NCBI RefSeq assembly: GCF_002285905.1
Contig: NZ_CP016305.1
Location: 992,001 to 1,056,000, forward strand
Direction of reading: 5' to 3'
Source of the DNA: Rickettsia sp. MEAM1 (Bemisia tabaci)
GTDB lineage: Bacteria; Pseudomonadota; Alphaproteobacteria; Rickettsiales; Rickettsiaceae
Length of the DNA: 64,000 nt
Below the pieces are notes generated by a model. The model was not told the DNA's origin, did no database searches, and saw only the letters and a list, made by a program, of their open reading frames with translations. Positions 56,594 to 64,000 of the stretch are shown in pieces. A program made the position numbers and the translations under genes. Within the stretch, counting starts at the first letter, position 1, and each line of letters starts with the position of its first letter.

Positions 56594-57217
56594 TAAGAAA
56601 AATAAGAGTTGTATTTGCTTTTAAAGCTTTCTCAATCTCGCTTGCTCCTGTTTTATCTATATCGTTATTCCCAAAGGTCAAGACCAATAAGGGTTTTATT
56701 AAGCTTAAGCAGTTTCGCAAGCTCTATAGCTCCGTCTGTACTTATATTATTACCAAACAAATCGAGCTGGATAATATTATTATCGCTTGCTAGCAATTTA
56801 GAGATTTCTTTAACATCTTTATCAGTTAATCTTTTTTTCGAAAGATTAAGAATATCACCGCCTTTTTTTAAATTTATTGCTTCTTCTGTAAAATCCTTTT
56901 CTTCTAAAAACTTTATTAAATTATCCATATATTTTGAGTTATATTATTATATTTACATCTTTTTTGTTATTATTTAAATTTTAAATTGCATTCGTTAAAT
57001 TCCTATCCTTGAAACTATTATAGCTATTTATTTTGTATTTGCAATGATATTAATATAATTTTTTCTACTTTTGGTTTACAGTTGAATAGAATATCAAAAA
57101 TTATAAATTATCTTATAAATAGTGAGATAAAATAGGAAACTAAAAAAACTTACAAATAAAGAATTTATGGGGAAGTTTACAAGTTAAAAGTGGAGATCTT
57201 CTATGTACTTTGACATG

Positions 57218-57303
57218 TGGTACCCGCGGCCAGACTTGAACCGGCAAGAGCTTACGCTCCACGGATTTTAAGTCCGTTATGTCTACCATTCCATCACGCG
57301 GGC
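57218..57303 (-). tRNA. tRNA-Leu (TAA anticodon)
   Basis: 86 nt including CCA. Acceptor GCCCGCG/CGCGGGT with discriminator A; D-arm ATGGAATGGTAGACAT; anticodon stem ACGGA with loop CTTAAAA (anticodon TAA); long class II variable arm GGAGCGTAAGCTCTT; T-arm GCCGGTTCAAGTCTGGC. CCA is encoded. Confidence 0.95.
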
Positions 57304-57652
57304 AATTAAAAATACAATAGTGTATTTTGCTAAGTGGACAGATTAATAAAAAAAAGCAAAAAAAGCAAGCACTTTTATTTATTAATTACATAATAATAAA
57401 AGTCTAATGCAGGCAAATCAAATTTTGCCTATAATATATTAACTAAAATAGTGACAAAATAGTAATAATATGATATAATTAACCTTAGAAAGTAATACTT
57501 TCTTTTGCATGTTATTGACAAATGCCGCAAGGTAAGCTAGTTTTGCATAGTGAATTTTTTATTAATCTTAATATTAAATGTAAGTCTGACTTTAATTTTT
57601 TATTAAGCATAATTTAAATTCCAATAAGCAATTTCTATCTAAAAAGGTTTTT
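57304..57652 (+). promoter_or_regulatory. Long leader region of cspA
   Basis: About 350 bp with no ORF before cspA. Long untranslated leaders that refold at low temperature are typical of cspA-type genes. The ribosome site AAAAAGG sits 5 bp before the ATG. The exact start of transcription is not visible, so leader length is inference. Confidence 0.4.
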
Positions 57653-57865
57653 ATGACTACAAATATAGTAGGTAAAGTTAAATGGTTTAATCCGACGAAA
57701 AATTTTGGATTTATTGAACAGGAAAATGGCGGCAAAGATGTGTTTGTACACAGATCTGCCGTAGACGCAGCAGGTCTTGCAGGTCTTAATGAAGGACAAG
57801 ATGTAATTTTTGATCTTGAAGACAAGAATGGTAAAATTTCTGCAGTTAACCTCAGAATTAAATAA
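57653..57865 (+). CDS. cspA: Cold-shock protein (CspA family)
   Basis: 70 residues: [20 protein letters not shown] with RNP1 (NFGFIEQ), then [20 protein letters not shown] with RNP2 (VFVHRSA). A single cold-shock domain that binds single-stranded RNA and DNA and melts RNA structure. It lies upstream of a DEAD-box helicase, another cold-linked RNA remodeller. Confidence 0.97.
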   Translation: MTTNIVGKVKWFNPTKNFGFIEQENGGKDVFVHRSAVDAAGLAGLNEGQDVIFDLEDKNGKISAVNLRIK

Positions 57866-57885
57866 ATATATTTGTACCAAAAACA

Positions 57886-57915
57886 GCTATCCAAAGTTTT
57901 CAAATTTTGGATAGC
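57886..57915 (+). terminator. cspA terminator hairpin
   Basis: GCTATCCAAA (57886-57895) pairs with TTTGGATAGC (57906-57915), 20 bp after the cspA stop. The T-tract is weak (CTCGTCACCTTTT), so termination may be partial. Confidence 0.6.
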
Positions 57916-58284
57916 CTCGTCACCTTTTACAACAAAATATTAGATATTTTGTTTTGTCTTATAATAACCTTATACATGTCTTAAGCATTGGAATGGTTTA
58001 ATGCTTAAAAGTAAAAAAATATCATAATTATGGTATTATTAACAAATAATTTTAAAGCTAACTAAAATCTTTTTTGCTGTAAATTATAAGATTTTTTTGA
58101 AATAGGTTCGCTATTACTTCGAATCAATTAAAGCTATTTTGTTAATATGCTATAGATAATTTAATGGCTGCTACTAGTATATTTTTGTAATACGAAGATA
58201 CTAAAGTCATTATTTTTTGCTGTGAGTTATTTTTATACAATCAATAATGTGCATATTTTAACTTAAACTTTATTGGATTATATA
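57916..58284 (+). other. Long AT-rich leader before the DEAD-box helicase
   Basis: About 370 bp without a gene. A hairpin TTAAGCATT...AATGCTTAA lies near 57980-58006. The rest is AT-rich and could form a cold-responsive leader like that of cspA, but nothing more specific can be said. Confidence 0.4.
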
Positions 58285-59499
58285 ATGAAAAATTTTAATT
58301 TACCTGAAGAATTAACTACTACGCTTGAAGCGATGAAGATAATAGAGCCAACCGAAATACAAAAACAATCGATTCCGGTTGCTATTGCAGGTTCTGATAT
58401 ACTTGCTTCTAGCCAAACTGGTTCAGGCAAGACTTTAGCTTACTTGTTACCAGTAATTAATGCATTTATTAAAGATAAAACTACTACTTTAATATTAGTA
58501 CCGACAAGAGAGCTTGCAACACAAATCTGTTCTACCTTAAACAAAGTAACTACGTCTTTCAAAATAAATAATGCAGTTCTGATAGGTGGTGAACCTATGC
58601 CTAAGCAATTTACGCAATTAAAGAAAAATCCTAAAGTAATTATAGGAACTCCTGGGCGTATTATTGATCATTTAAATCGTGGAAGCCTAAAAATTGATCG
58701 TATAGGTATAACTGTGCTTGACGAAATGGATAGAATGCTAGACATGGGCATGAAAGAGCAGTTAGAAGAAATCAATAAATTTTTGCCTGAAAAAAGACAA
58801 GTTTTAATGTTTTCTGCTACTATGCCAAAACATATTATTTCTCTTTCACAAAAATATTTAAATAATCCTGTACGTATTACAGTCGGTGCTACTAATAAAG
58901 CAGCAGCAGAAATAAAACAAGAGTCAGTACATATTACAGATAAAGAAAAATTTACTGAATTAAATAAGCAGCTTGGTGATAGAGAGGGATCAGTAATTAT
59001 TTTTGTAAAAACAAAACGTTCTACTGATCAGTTGGCTAAAATGTTAAGATATGAAAATCATAAAGCAGAAGCTATACATGGCGATTTAAGTCAGCGTCAA
59101 CGTGATAGAGTAATTTTATCATTCCGTAAGTCAAACCATAGAATAATGGTGGCAACTGATGTTGCTGCTCGTGGGCTTGATATTCCGCATACTCAACACG
59201 TAATTAATTATGATTTACCGATGTGTCCGGAAGATTACCTGCACAGAATAGGTAGAACTGGTAGAGCTGGTGCTAAAGGTAATGCATTATCATTTATTTC
59301 ACCTGATGATGTTGTTAGATGGCGTGCTATTGATCGTTTAATAAATCAAGGCGAATCTACTCCTAGAGAGAGCTTTAGAAGTAACAAAAATAATCGTAAA
59401 AGATCTTTTAGTAATAATAGAAGAGGCGATAACTCTAATAAAAGATTCGGTTCTGGCAATAAAAGAAGTTCTGAGAGTAATAGTAATAATTACAGTTAA
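58285..59499 (+). CDS. DEAD-box RNA helicase (RhlE/DeaD type)
   Basis: 404 residues from ATG 58285 (MKNFNLPEELTTTLEAMKII). Q motif and Walker A ASSQTGSGKTLAYLLPV, Ia PTRELATQ, motif II LDEMDRMLDMG (DEMD in place of DEAD), motif III MFSATMP, motif V VATDVAARGLDIP, motif VI HRIGRTGRAG. The C-terminal tail is Arg/Ser/Asn-rich (about 360-404, RKRSFSNNRRGDNSNKRFGS), an RNA-binding tail. Probably helps ribosome assembly or mRNA turnover. Confidence 0.95.
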   Translation: MKNFNLPEELTTTLEAMKIIEPTEIQKQSIPVAIAGSDILASSQTGSGKTLAYLLPVINAFIKDKTTTLILVPTRELATQICSTLNKVTTSFKINNAVLIGGEPMPKQFTQLKKNPKVIIGTPGRIIDHLNRGSLKIDRIGITVLDEMDRMLDMGMKEQLEEINKFLPEKRQVLMFSATMPKHIISLSQKYLNNPVRITVGATNKAAAEIKQESVHITDKEKFTELNKQLGDREGSVIIFVKTKRSTDQLAKMLRYENHKAEAIHGDLSQRQRDRVILSFRKSNHRIMVATDVAARGLDIPHTQHVINYDLPMCPEDYLHRIGRTGRAGAKGNALSFISPDDVVRWRAIDRLINQGESTPRESFRSNKNNRKRSFSNNRRGDNSNKRFGSGNKRSSESNSNNYS

Positions 59500-59636
59500 A
59501 AAAGAAGTAAAGTATCTTAAGAGGAAAGTCCATCCCGCAACTTGTTTGCGGGACCTTGCAGACGATGCTGTGATCAAGGAATGAGCATGACGTTTCCAAT
59601 CAACGTAATGGCACATAATTATAGGAGGATAAATTC
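59500..59636. other. Intergenic region with a small hairpin
   Basis: A GTCCATCCCGCAACTTGTTTGC GGGA hairpin (ATCCCGCAA/TTTGCGGGA, about 59530-59551) resembles decayed repeat DNA. An AGGAGGA ribosome site is at 59622-59628, aimed at the next gene. Confidence 0.5.
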
Positions 59637-60851
59637 ATAATTTCTAATTTTTCACGATTACAAAATATATATAGTATTTTATTTATATTAGTTATTTCGC
59701 TCCCTGGTGGTTTAATTTATTTACTTACTGGTTCGACGCTTTCTTTTTGGCTTCGAGAATCCGGTTTTGATAAAATTACCATCGGTCTTTTTAGTCTGGT
59801 TAACTTCATTCACATATTTAAATTTCTATGGGGACCGCTACTTAAAAAAATAAGCTTTATAACCTCAAATAGTCGTGGATATAAATATTGTTTAATCTTT
59901 TCATTGATTAGCTGCATTTGTTGCGTATATATTTTAACAGGCTTTAATCCCAGTACTAATTTTATATCATTCTCTTTGTGCTTGATAATTCTGGCATTTT
60001 TTTCCTCTATTTATGACATGCTTTTGCAATCTTCCCAAATGCTACTTATTAATAATAAAAATTGGGGAATAAGTGAGGCAGCTTGCACTAGTGGGTTCAG
60101 AATCGGCATACTCATATCAGGTTTTGGTGCATTATATTTATCGACTATCATATCTTGGCAAGAAGTTTATCGTGTAATGGCGATTTTATGTGTACCATCA
60201 TTATTGCTAATTATTTTCTATCCGCTAAAATTTAAAGAAAAAATAGCCGTTAATGATTTTGATAGATTTTGGCACGCTTTTTATGATTTTATCAAAAAAC
60301 CTAAATGGCTAATAATTGTTGGCTTTATGCTTCTATATCGCTTGCAGGATAACTTTCTTTCAGTTATGCCAAATATGTTTTATCTTGATATCGGTTATAC
60401 GAAAAAAGATTTAGCTCTTGGATATAAGGCTTTTGGTATGTGTGCTACTATAGCTGGAGGATTTATAGGCGGTTTTCTATGCCGAAAATATGAATATACT
60501 TATATTTTTAAAAGAGTATTAGTTTATCATGCTTTATCTAGTATAACTTTTTTACTGCTCTATTCTTACAGTCAAACTATGACAACTCTTTATATAGCAG
60601 TGTTTTTTCAGGAATTTACCAAAGGGCTAACTATGTCGCCGTTTTTTTCTTACCAATTAAGATGTTGTAGCTCTAAATATTGCATAACGCAGATCGCCTT
60701 GATTACTTCTATTGCTTATATTAGCACTGTATTGTTTGGTAGTATTTCCGGTTACGCCGCTACTTATTTAGGTTGGGGATACTTTTTTGCTATTGCAGGT
60801 TTTTGTTTTATACCGGCATATATTCTAATCAGATATTTACCTAGAGTATAA
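59637..60851 (+). CDS. MFS permease (AmpG-like), non-canonical start
   Basis: The frame is open from an ATA at 59637 to 60851 (404 codons) with about 12 membrane helices, no ATG/GTG/TTG in the first 85 codons, and a perfect AGGAGGA placed 8 bp before the ATA. The N-terminus reads [20 protein letters not shown], then [20 protein letters not shown] and [11 protein letters not shown], the AmpG/acetyl-CoA transporter-like MFS start. Hence either ATG has mutated to ATA, or ATA/ATT serves as start. A TTG at 59904 would lose two or three helices. AmpG imports muropeptides for cell-wall recycling; the substrate here is not proven. Confidence 0.75.
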   Translation: MISNFSRLQNIYSILFILVISLPGGLIYLLTGSTLSFWLRESGFDKITIGLFSLVNFIHIFKFLWGPLLKKISFITSNSRGYKYCLIFSLISCICCVYILTGFNPSTNFISFSLCLIILAFFSSIYDMLLQSSQMLLINNKNWGISEAACTSGFRIGILISGFGALYLSTIISWQEVYRVMAILCVPSLLLIIFYPLKFKEKIAVNDFDRFWHAFYDFIKKPKWLIIVGFMLLYRLQDNFLSVMPNMFYLDIGYTKKDLALGYKAFGMCATIAGGFIGGFLCRKYEYTYIFKRVLVYHALSSITFLLLYSYSQTMTTLYIAVFFQEFTKGLTMSPFFSYQLRCCSSKYCITQIALITSIAYISTVLFGSISGYAATYLGWGYFFAIAGFCFIPAYILIRYLPRV

Positions 60852-61124
60852 CTTTGATAAAAATTCTTTTTTTGCTTTTCTACTAGGGTATAAAGTTTTA
60901 AGGAAAATAGTACCGTCATCTTCTTTTACATAAGGTACTACATATACTTGATCAGTTATTCTAACATAGAAAATTTTTTGTCCCTTATATTTAGCTTGAT
61001 TATAATGTAATCTAATTCCTAATAAGTTACCGTCATTAATTGACTGAATTATCTCGTCAAAGCCTATATTCCGCTCAAGTAATAATTTAGCATTTTTTTC
61101 ATGATTATATCTAAATTTGGGCAT
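60837..61124 (-). CDS. BrnT-like toxin
   Basis: 95 residues. [20 protein letters not shown] at the start and [20 protein letters not shown], then [16 protein letters not shown], fit the BrnT (RelE-superfamily RNase) toxin group. It lies just downstream of a ribbon-helix-helix gene with a 6-bp gap, in antitoxin-first order. Its 3' end overlaps the MFS gene by 15 bp on the opposite strand. Confidence 0.75.
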   Translation of the reverse strand: MPKFRYNHEKNAKLLLERNIGFDEIIQSINDGNLLGIRLHYNQAKYKGQKIFYVRITDQVYVVPYVKEDDGTIFLKTLYPSRKAKKEFLSKLYSR

Positions 61125-61130
61125 AGTATT

Positions 61131-61382
61131 TTAGAGTTTAGTAGCGTCTGAGTGAATTAGCATGTTAAGATAAGTTTGATAAGGCAAGCCGTGCTTAGAA
61201 GCTTTGATCTTTATTGCTTCGATATCATGTTCTGCAACCCTAATAGTAATAGATCGCTTGTTATTAAGATGTGCCTTTGCAGCTTTTCGAAGCAAAGCTA
61301 TTTCATTTTTATCATCAAATTTTTGATGCTTTTCAAAATTATCTTCAATATCTTGTTCGTAAGAATCTAATTTACTGCTCAT
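61131..61382 (-). CDS. Ribbon-helix-helix antitoxin (CopG/BrnA-like)
   Basis: 83 residues. The C-terminal half has the RHH core RSITIRVAEHDIEAIKIKAS and HGLPYQTYLNMLIH. The N-terminal half is acidic and helical (LDSYEQDIEDNFEKHQKF), suited to bind the toxin. It would bind and repress its own promoter. Start at ATG 61382. Confidence 0.8.
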   Translation of the reverse strand: MSSKLDSYEQDIEDNFEKHQKFDDKNEIALLRKAAKAHLNNKRSITIRVAEHDIEAIKIKASKHGLPYQTYLNMLIHSDATKL

Positions 61383-61525
61383 ATATTTACCCTACTTATA
61401 CATATTATCATTTTATATTATGTAAATACTTTGTCAATACTTAAAATTTATTGTTCACATATTATATTGTAAAAATAGCCCTAGTAAGTTATAATAACAA
61501 GCAAATTTATTAAAGTAATTTTACT

Positions 61526-62092
61526 ATGTTTATTCAAACTGAAGATACCCCAAATCCTGATGCAATAAAGTTATTTCCTGGACAGGAAATAAGTACTCAG
61601 CCTATATTTTTTAGTGAGCGTGCTGAAGTAAAAGGAAAAAGCAAACTTGCAGAATCGCTATTTAATATTAATAATGTTAAATCAATATTTTTCGGTAGTG
61701 ATTTTATAACTGTTACTAAAAAAGCTGAAAGTGATTGGCAAGTGATAAAGCCAGAAGTTTTAATGGTTGTTATGGATCATTTCGTTGCGGGCTTTCCAGT
61801 ATTTGAAGAAAGTGCTAAAGTGGATGATATAAACCTTGAGGGGCTTTCAGACATAGAGAAGCAAATTATCGAGATTATTGAGACAAGAGTGCGTCCCTCT
61901 GTTGCACAAGATGGGGGTGATATAATTTATAAAGGTTTTGAAAATGGTGTAGTAAAGTTAGCATTACGTGGTGCATGTCTTGGTTGCCCTAGCTCTACTA
62001 TTACCTTAAAAAATGGTATTGAATCGATGCTGAAACATTTCGTACCAGAAGTTATAGCAGTTGAAGTTGTTGAAGAGGATTTTGATCAGTAA
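61526..62092 (+). CDS. NfuA/NFU1-like iron-sulfur carrier
   Basis: 188 residues. An N-terminal Nfu_N domain (about 1-88, MFIQTEDTPNPDAIKLFPGQ) and a C-terminal NifU domain (about 105-180) with RPSVAQDGGDIIYKGFENGV and the CxxC ligand pair in RGACLGCPSSTITLK. Same plan as mitochondrial NFU1; it delivers 4Fe-4S clusters to targets such as lipoate synthase. With the Atm1-like exporter it points to mitochondrion-like Fe-S chemistry. Confidence 0.95.
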   Translation: MFIQTEDTPNPDAIKLFPGQEISTQPIFFSERAEVKGKSKLAESLFNINNVKSIFFGSDFITVTKKAESDWQVIKPEVLMVVMDHFVAGFPVFEESAKVDDINLEGLSDIEKQIIEIIETRVRPSVAQDGGDIIYKGFENGVVKLALRGACLGCPSSTITLKNGIESMLKHFVPEVIAVEVVEEDFDQ

Positions 62093-62174
62093 TAATTTGG
62101 TTTAAATAGTGCTTTACTTATTAATCGTTTAGTGGTATTTCAGATTACTAAATTATAAATAAGACAAAATTATT

Positions 62175-62630
62175 ATGCAGGATTTAAGGCTCATTCAAGC
62201 ATTGAATTATAATTTTAGTATAAAAGAAATTAAATATTTATTAGACCAAGGTATAACTACTAACGCAGTAGATAGTATAGGAAATAGTGCATTACATTTT
62301 GCTGTAGATAGTAGTAGAGGGGATGCTTCTGTTATTGATTTATTAATTCAACATAATGCAAATGTTTTGTGCCAAAATAATAAAGGTCAAACACCATTAT
62401 TTTTAGCTGTTATTCTAGATTATAAAGTGATAGCAAAGCTTTTACTTATAAGTAATATATCTACTGTCATAATAGAAGATAATCTTGGCAGAAAACCTTC
62501 GGATGTGGCTCATGATCAAGAGTTAAAAAAGCTATTAATCAAAACAGAAGAAATTGTTAGAACTTTAGAGGATAACTATTTGTATGTTCAAGAAAAGCTA
62601 GAAGAATTAGGATTAATAGGAGAAATTTAA
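62175..62630 (+). CDS. Ankyrin-repeat protein
   Basis: 151 residues with about three to four ankyrin repeats: GITTNAVDSIGNSALHFAVD, ASVIDLLIQHNANVLCQNNK, GQTPLFLAVILDYKVIAKLL, then a capping repeat with NLGRKPSDVAHDQELKKLL. The helical C-terminus is charged. No signal peptide. Intact, unlike the ankyrin gene at 21.5 kb. Possible host-protein or self-partner binding; not known. Confidence 0.85.
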   Translation: MQDLRLIQALNYNFSIKEIKYLLDQGITTNAVDSIGNSALHFAVDSSRGDASVIDLLIQHNANVLCQNNKGQTPLFLAVILDYKVIAKLLLISNISTVIIEDNLGRKPSDVAHDQELKKLLIKTEEIVRTLEDNYLYVQEKLEELGLIGEI

Positions 62631-62959
62631 ATATAGCGTAAAATAAAAATAAAACATATATTGCATCTTTATTTTACACCTCAGGTATCGTCAATAACAA
62701 ATTACAAAAGTAATTTGTTATTGATAAAAAATTGTAGAAATCAAGATTTGAAGCGGTTCTTCTACCAAAGATTTCAAAATAAAAATTTTATTACATTGAA
62801 CAAAATTTATAAGTTTGTACTAAAAATAATATATATATAACTGAATTTATATAAAAGGCGGAAACTGCTTTTCGCCTTTTGTATCCAATATTCCTAGCCG
62901 AATAGCGTATTATGTAATAATTCGCTATTCGCATTCAGGTAAATAAATATTTATCAAGC
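62631..62959. other. Intergenic region with a terminator hairpin
   Basis: A hairpin AAAAGGCG (62853-62860) with CGCCTTTT (62873-62880) ends in T's and could terminate the ankyrin gene, although it is 220 bp away. An AATTACAAAAGTAATTTGT-type short inverted repeat lies near 62.70 kb. No gene seen. Confidence 0.5.
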
Positions 62960-63442
62960 CTATTCTTCTTTTGCGTCATTAATTGTATCATCTTGATTCC
63001 AAATAACGTACTGTAACTTAACATCTTTTGGAGCATAAACTACTATAGGTAATTTGCTGTTATACCTTATAAATGCTTTATCACCCAAATATACATTTAC
63101 AGGCTGCATAGTTGCTTTTACACCTGGGCATCCCATTAATGTAGTAATAGGATGGTCACCAACTTGATCTATTACGTAATAATTATATCCCCATCCATCT
63201 AAAGTTTTTTCCTCTAGCTTACCGCCAAACCTCATATTATTACAATCTTTCATTGCCTCTTTTGTAGCTTATAATTTTACTTTTAAATTTTCCTCATTAG
63301 ACTTGTTAGGTAAATAAATTACATAACGTTTTTGATCGCTGAGAGGTTCAGGGTAGGGTGCAATATCCTTTAGTGATCTATTATTATCGGCTAATAAATT
63401 AATGCTGAAAAAACATAGTATAAGAAATGATATAATTTTCAT
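62960..63442 (-). pseudogene. eco: Ecotin (serine protease inhibitor), one nonsense codon
   Basis: The frame starts at ATG 63442 with a signal peptide (MKIISFLILCFFSINLLADN), then LKDIAPYPEPLSDQKRYVIY, a TAA at 63269-63271, and resumes in the same frame with [44 protein letters not shown] (inhibitory loop, Met at the P1-like site) and [18 protein letters not shown]. Total 160 codons, matching ecotin. Ecotin is a periplasmic inhibitor of trypsin-like proteases such as neutrophil elastase. The 3' ORF from 63253 lacks the signal peptide. Confidence 0.9.
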
Positions 63443-63712
63443 ATGATTTACTCCTGATAGTTTTGATGTTATTTCTAGCTTAAGATTTGTTCACGTGGAT
63501 CACTATCCCCCTGTCATCCCACGGGCTTGTAGCGGGATCCAGCTAAAAAATACTAATAAAATTAGTATTTTTTATTATTTTTTGGATGCCGCAGGTACAA
63601 GCAACTAGATGACACTGAGGACGTTATTCGATCCACGCGGGCAATGCCATCACGGAGTGACACTTAGAATGTTTTTCAATCTACGTAAGCAAGCCTTAAA
63701 TGAGAATGATAT
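63443..63712. repeat. Palindromic repeats between ecotin and ftsZ
   Basis: A TGTCATCCCACGGGCTTGTAGCGGGATCCAG unit with an ATACTAATAAAATTAGTATT centre and partner end TGGATGCCGCAGG...CAACTAGATGACA (about 63512-63615), followed by GATCCACGCGGGCAATGCC and similar fragments. The centre hairpin is perfect. No gene seen. Confidence 0.75.
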
Positions 63713-64000
63713 TTAATCCCTTTTCTTTCTTAGGAAAGCTGGTATATCGTGAATGTCAGATTCTTTAGTCTCTTCATCGGGCATACCAACTACAACATTT
63801 TTTCGTTCTGGGATTTGATTATTATTTTGTGTGCCTAGTGACCCCCACATCCTTACAAAGAAAGATGATTTAGGAGTTTCTCCAGCATCATTAGTAAGAC
63901 TTACCCCTGGTTCCATATCATCATTGGTTGGGTTAGGATTTTGGTCTAGAGAGTCAGCAATTTCTGCTTCGTCGTTACTATAGCTGTTAAAATTAGGAAT
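63713..64000 (-). CDS. ftsZ: Cell division protein FtsZ, C-terminal part (runs off the window)
   Basis: Only the last 95 codons lie in the window: a disordered linker (PNFNSYSNDEAEIADSLDQN, FVRMWGSLGTQNNNQIPERK) and the C-terminal conserved peptide DIHDIPAFLRKKRD, which binds FtsA/ZipA-type partners at the Z ring. The GTPase domain lies beyond position 64000. The frame is open to the window edge, so the ATG inside it (63916) is not the start. Confidence 0.85.
   Translation of the reverse strand: MPNFNSYSNDEAEIADSLDQNPNPTNDDMEPGVSLTNDAGETPKSSFFVRMWGSLGTQNNNQIPERKNVVVGMPDEETKESDIHDIPAFLRKKRD

Larger units (their letters stand above)
55874..56928 (-). pseudogene. Leucine-rich-repeat protein, split by IS200 copy G and frameshifts
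   Basis: Starts ATG 56928 (MDNLIKFLEEKDFTEEAINL) with RNase-inhibitor-type repeats: DVKEISKLLASDNNIIQLDL, FGNNISTDGAIELAKLLKLN, KTLIGLDLW. A 1-base shift after LDLW gives NNDIDKTGASEIEKALKANT and TTLIFL, then the IS. Removing 56033-56593 joins in frame to MTWNSVESAKYKNIKKY; a further 1-base shift in a T-run gives LVRNANLTNEQELVKMAKKF to the stop at 55874. About 163 residues when repaired. LRR proteins of this type can bind host proteins. Confidence 0.75.

Noticed and set aside
57592-57903. Antisense ORFs over cspA
   Set aside because: They are complements of the cold-shock gene and its leader, with no independent signals.
58273-58284. TTG upstream start for the DEAD-box helicase
   Set aside because: The ATG at 58285 gives the usual N-terminus of the family; the extra four codons have no support.
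59510-59600. GAGGAAAGTCC motif like the P4 strand of RNase P RNA
   Set aside because: The matching downstream P4 strand and the other conserved RNase P blocks are absent within 150 bp, and the piece sits in repeat-like hairpin DNA before an MFS gene.

Overview
The window is AT-rich alphaproteobacterial DNA that looks like a Rickettsia chromosome. The case for this is a reduced core gene set with strong mitochondrial affinity (coxC, coq7, sucAB, an Atm1-type ABC exporter, a COQ10/RatA-type protein), a VirB2-type pilin, many short palindromic repeats between genes, ankyrin/TPR/LRR accessory genes and many freshly broken genes. A mobile-element-rich (R. felis-like or tick-associated) species is plausible, but the species cannot be named from this window.

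Layout. 1-3.4 kb: minus-strand emrB-like, mnhE-like, pyrH, frr. 3.5-7.7 kb: an accessory patch with an XRE regulator, a broken sensor kinase and three near-identical IS200-like insertions. 7.7-13.6 kb: coq10/ratA-like, rlmE, nusB, rseP, bamA. 13.6-15.8 kb: repeats, tRNA-Thr, a truncated ORF and a fourth IS200 copy. 15.8-20.9 kb: chaB, dnaJ, dnaK and a DegP-like protease. 21-24 kb: an ankyrin cluster split by a fifth IS200 copy, plus remnants. 24.4-31.3 kb: lptE, holA, coq7, coxC, virB2, bamD and a frameshifted recN. 31.3-44.3 kb: two GIY-YIG genes inside inverted palindromic repeats, a broken M32 carboxypeptidase, sucA, sucB, queD, cutA, gltP, uvrB, grxC and an Atm1-like exporter. 44.3-49.5 kb: repeats, a structured leader or sRNA with a 59-residue ORF, pbpC and a P-loop-like/TPR protein. 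49.5-56.9 kb: an accessory region with a complete IS256-type element, a lysozyme and an LRR gene each split by IS200, a methyltransferase, a lipoprotein-type peptide deformylase and a secreted partner. 57-64 kb: tRNA-Leu, cspA, a DEAD-box helicase, an MFS permease without a normal start codon, a BrnT/RHH toxin-antitoxin pair, nfu, an ankyrin gene, a broken ecotin gene and the 3' end of ftsZ.

The main biological story is genome decay driven by mobile DNA. Seven IS200/IS605-type copies (564 bp, one of 561 bp) occur. Removing the segment from the A of ATGTCC to GTTTAGTT restores the reading phase at the insertion point in ankyrin, lysozyme and LRR genes, which fixes the element ends and a TTA-ending target. 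Several other genes carry a single nonsense or frameshift change (recN, ecotin, M32 peptidase, sensor kinase, two unknown genes).

The least explained signals are: GIY-YIG nuclease genes packaged between TGTCATTCCCGC-type inverted palindromes and sharing codons with one of them; a promoter-led structured RNA at 44.69-44.93 kb with two overlapping, mutually exclusive hairpins; an apparently exported peptide deformylase; and a P-loop-like/TPR protein.
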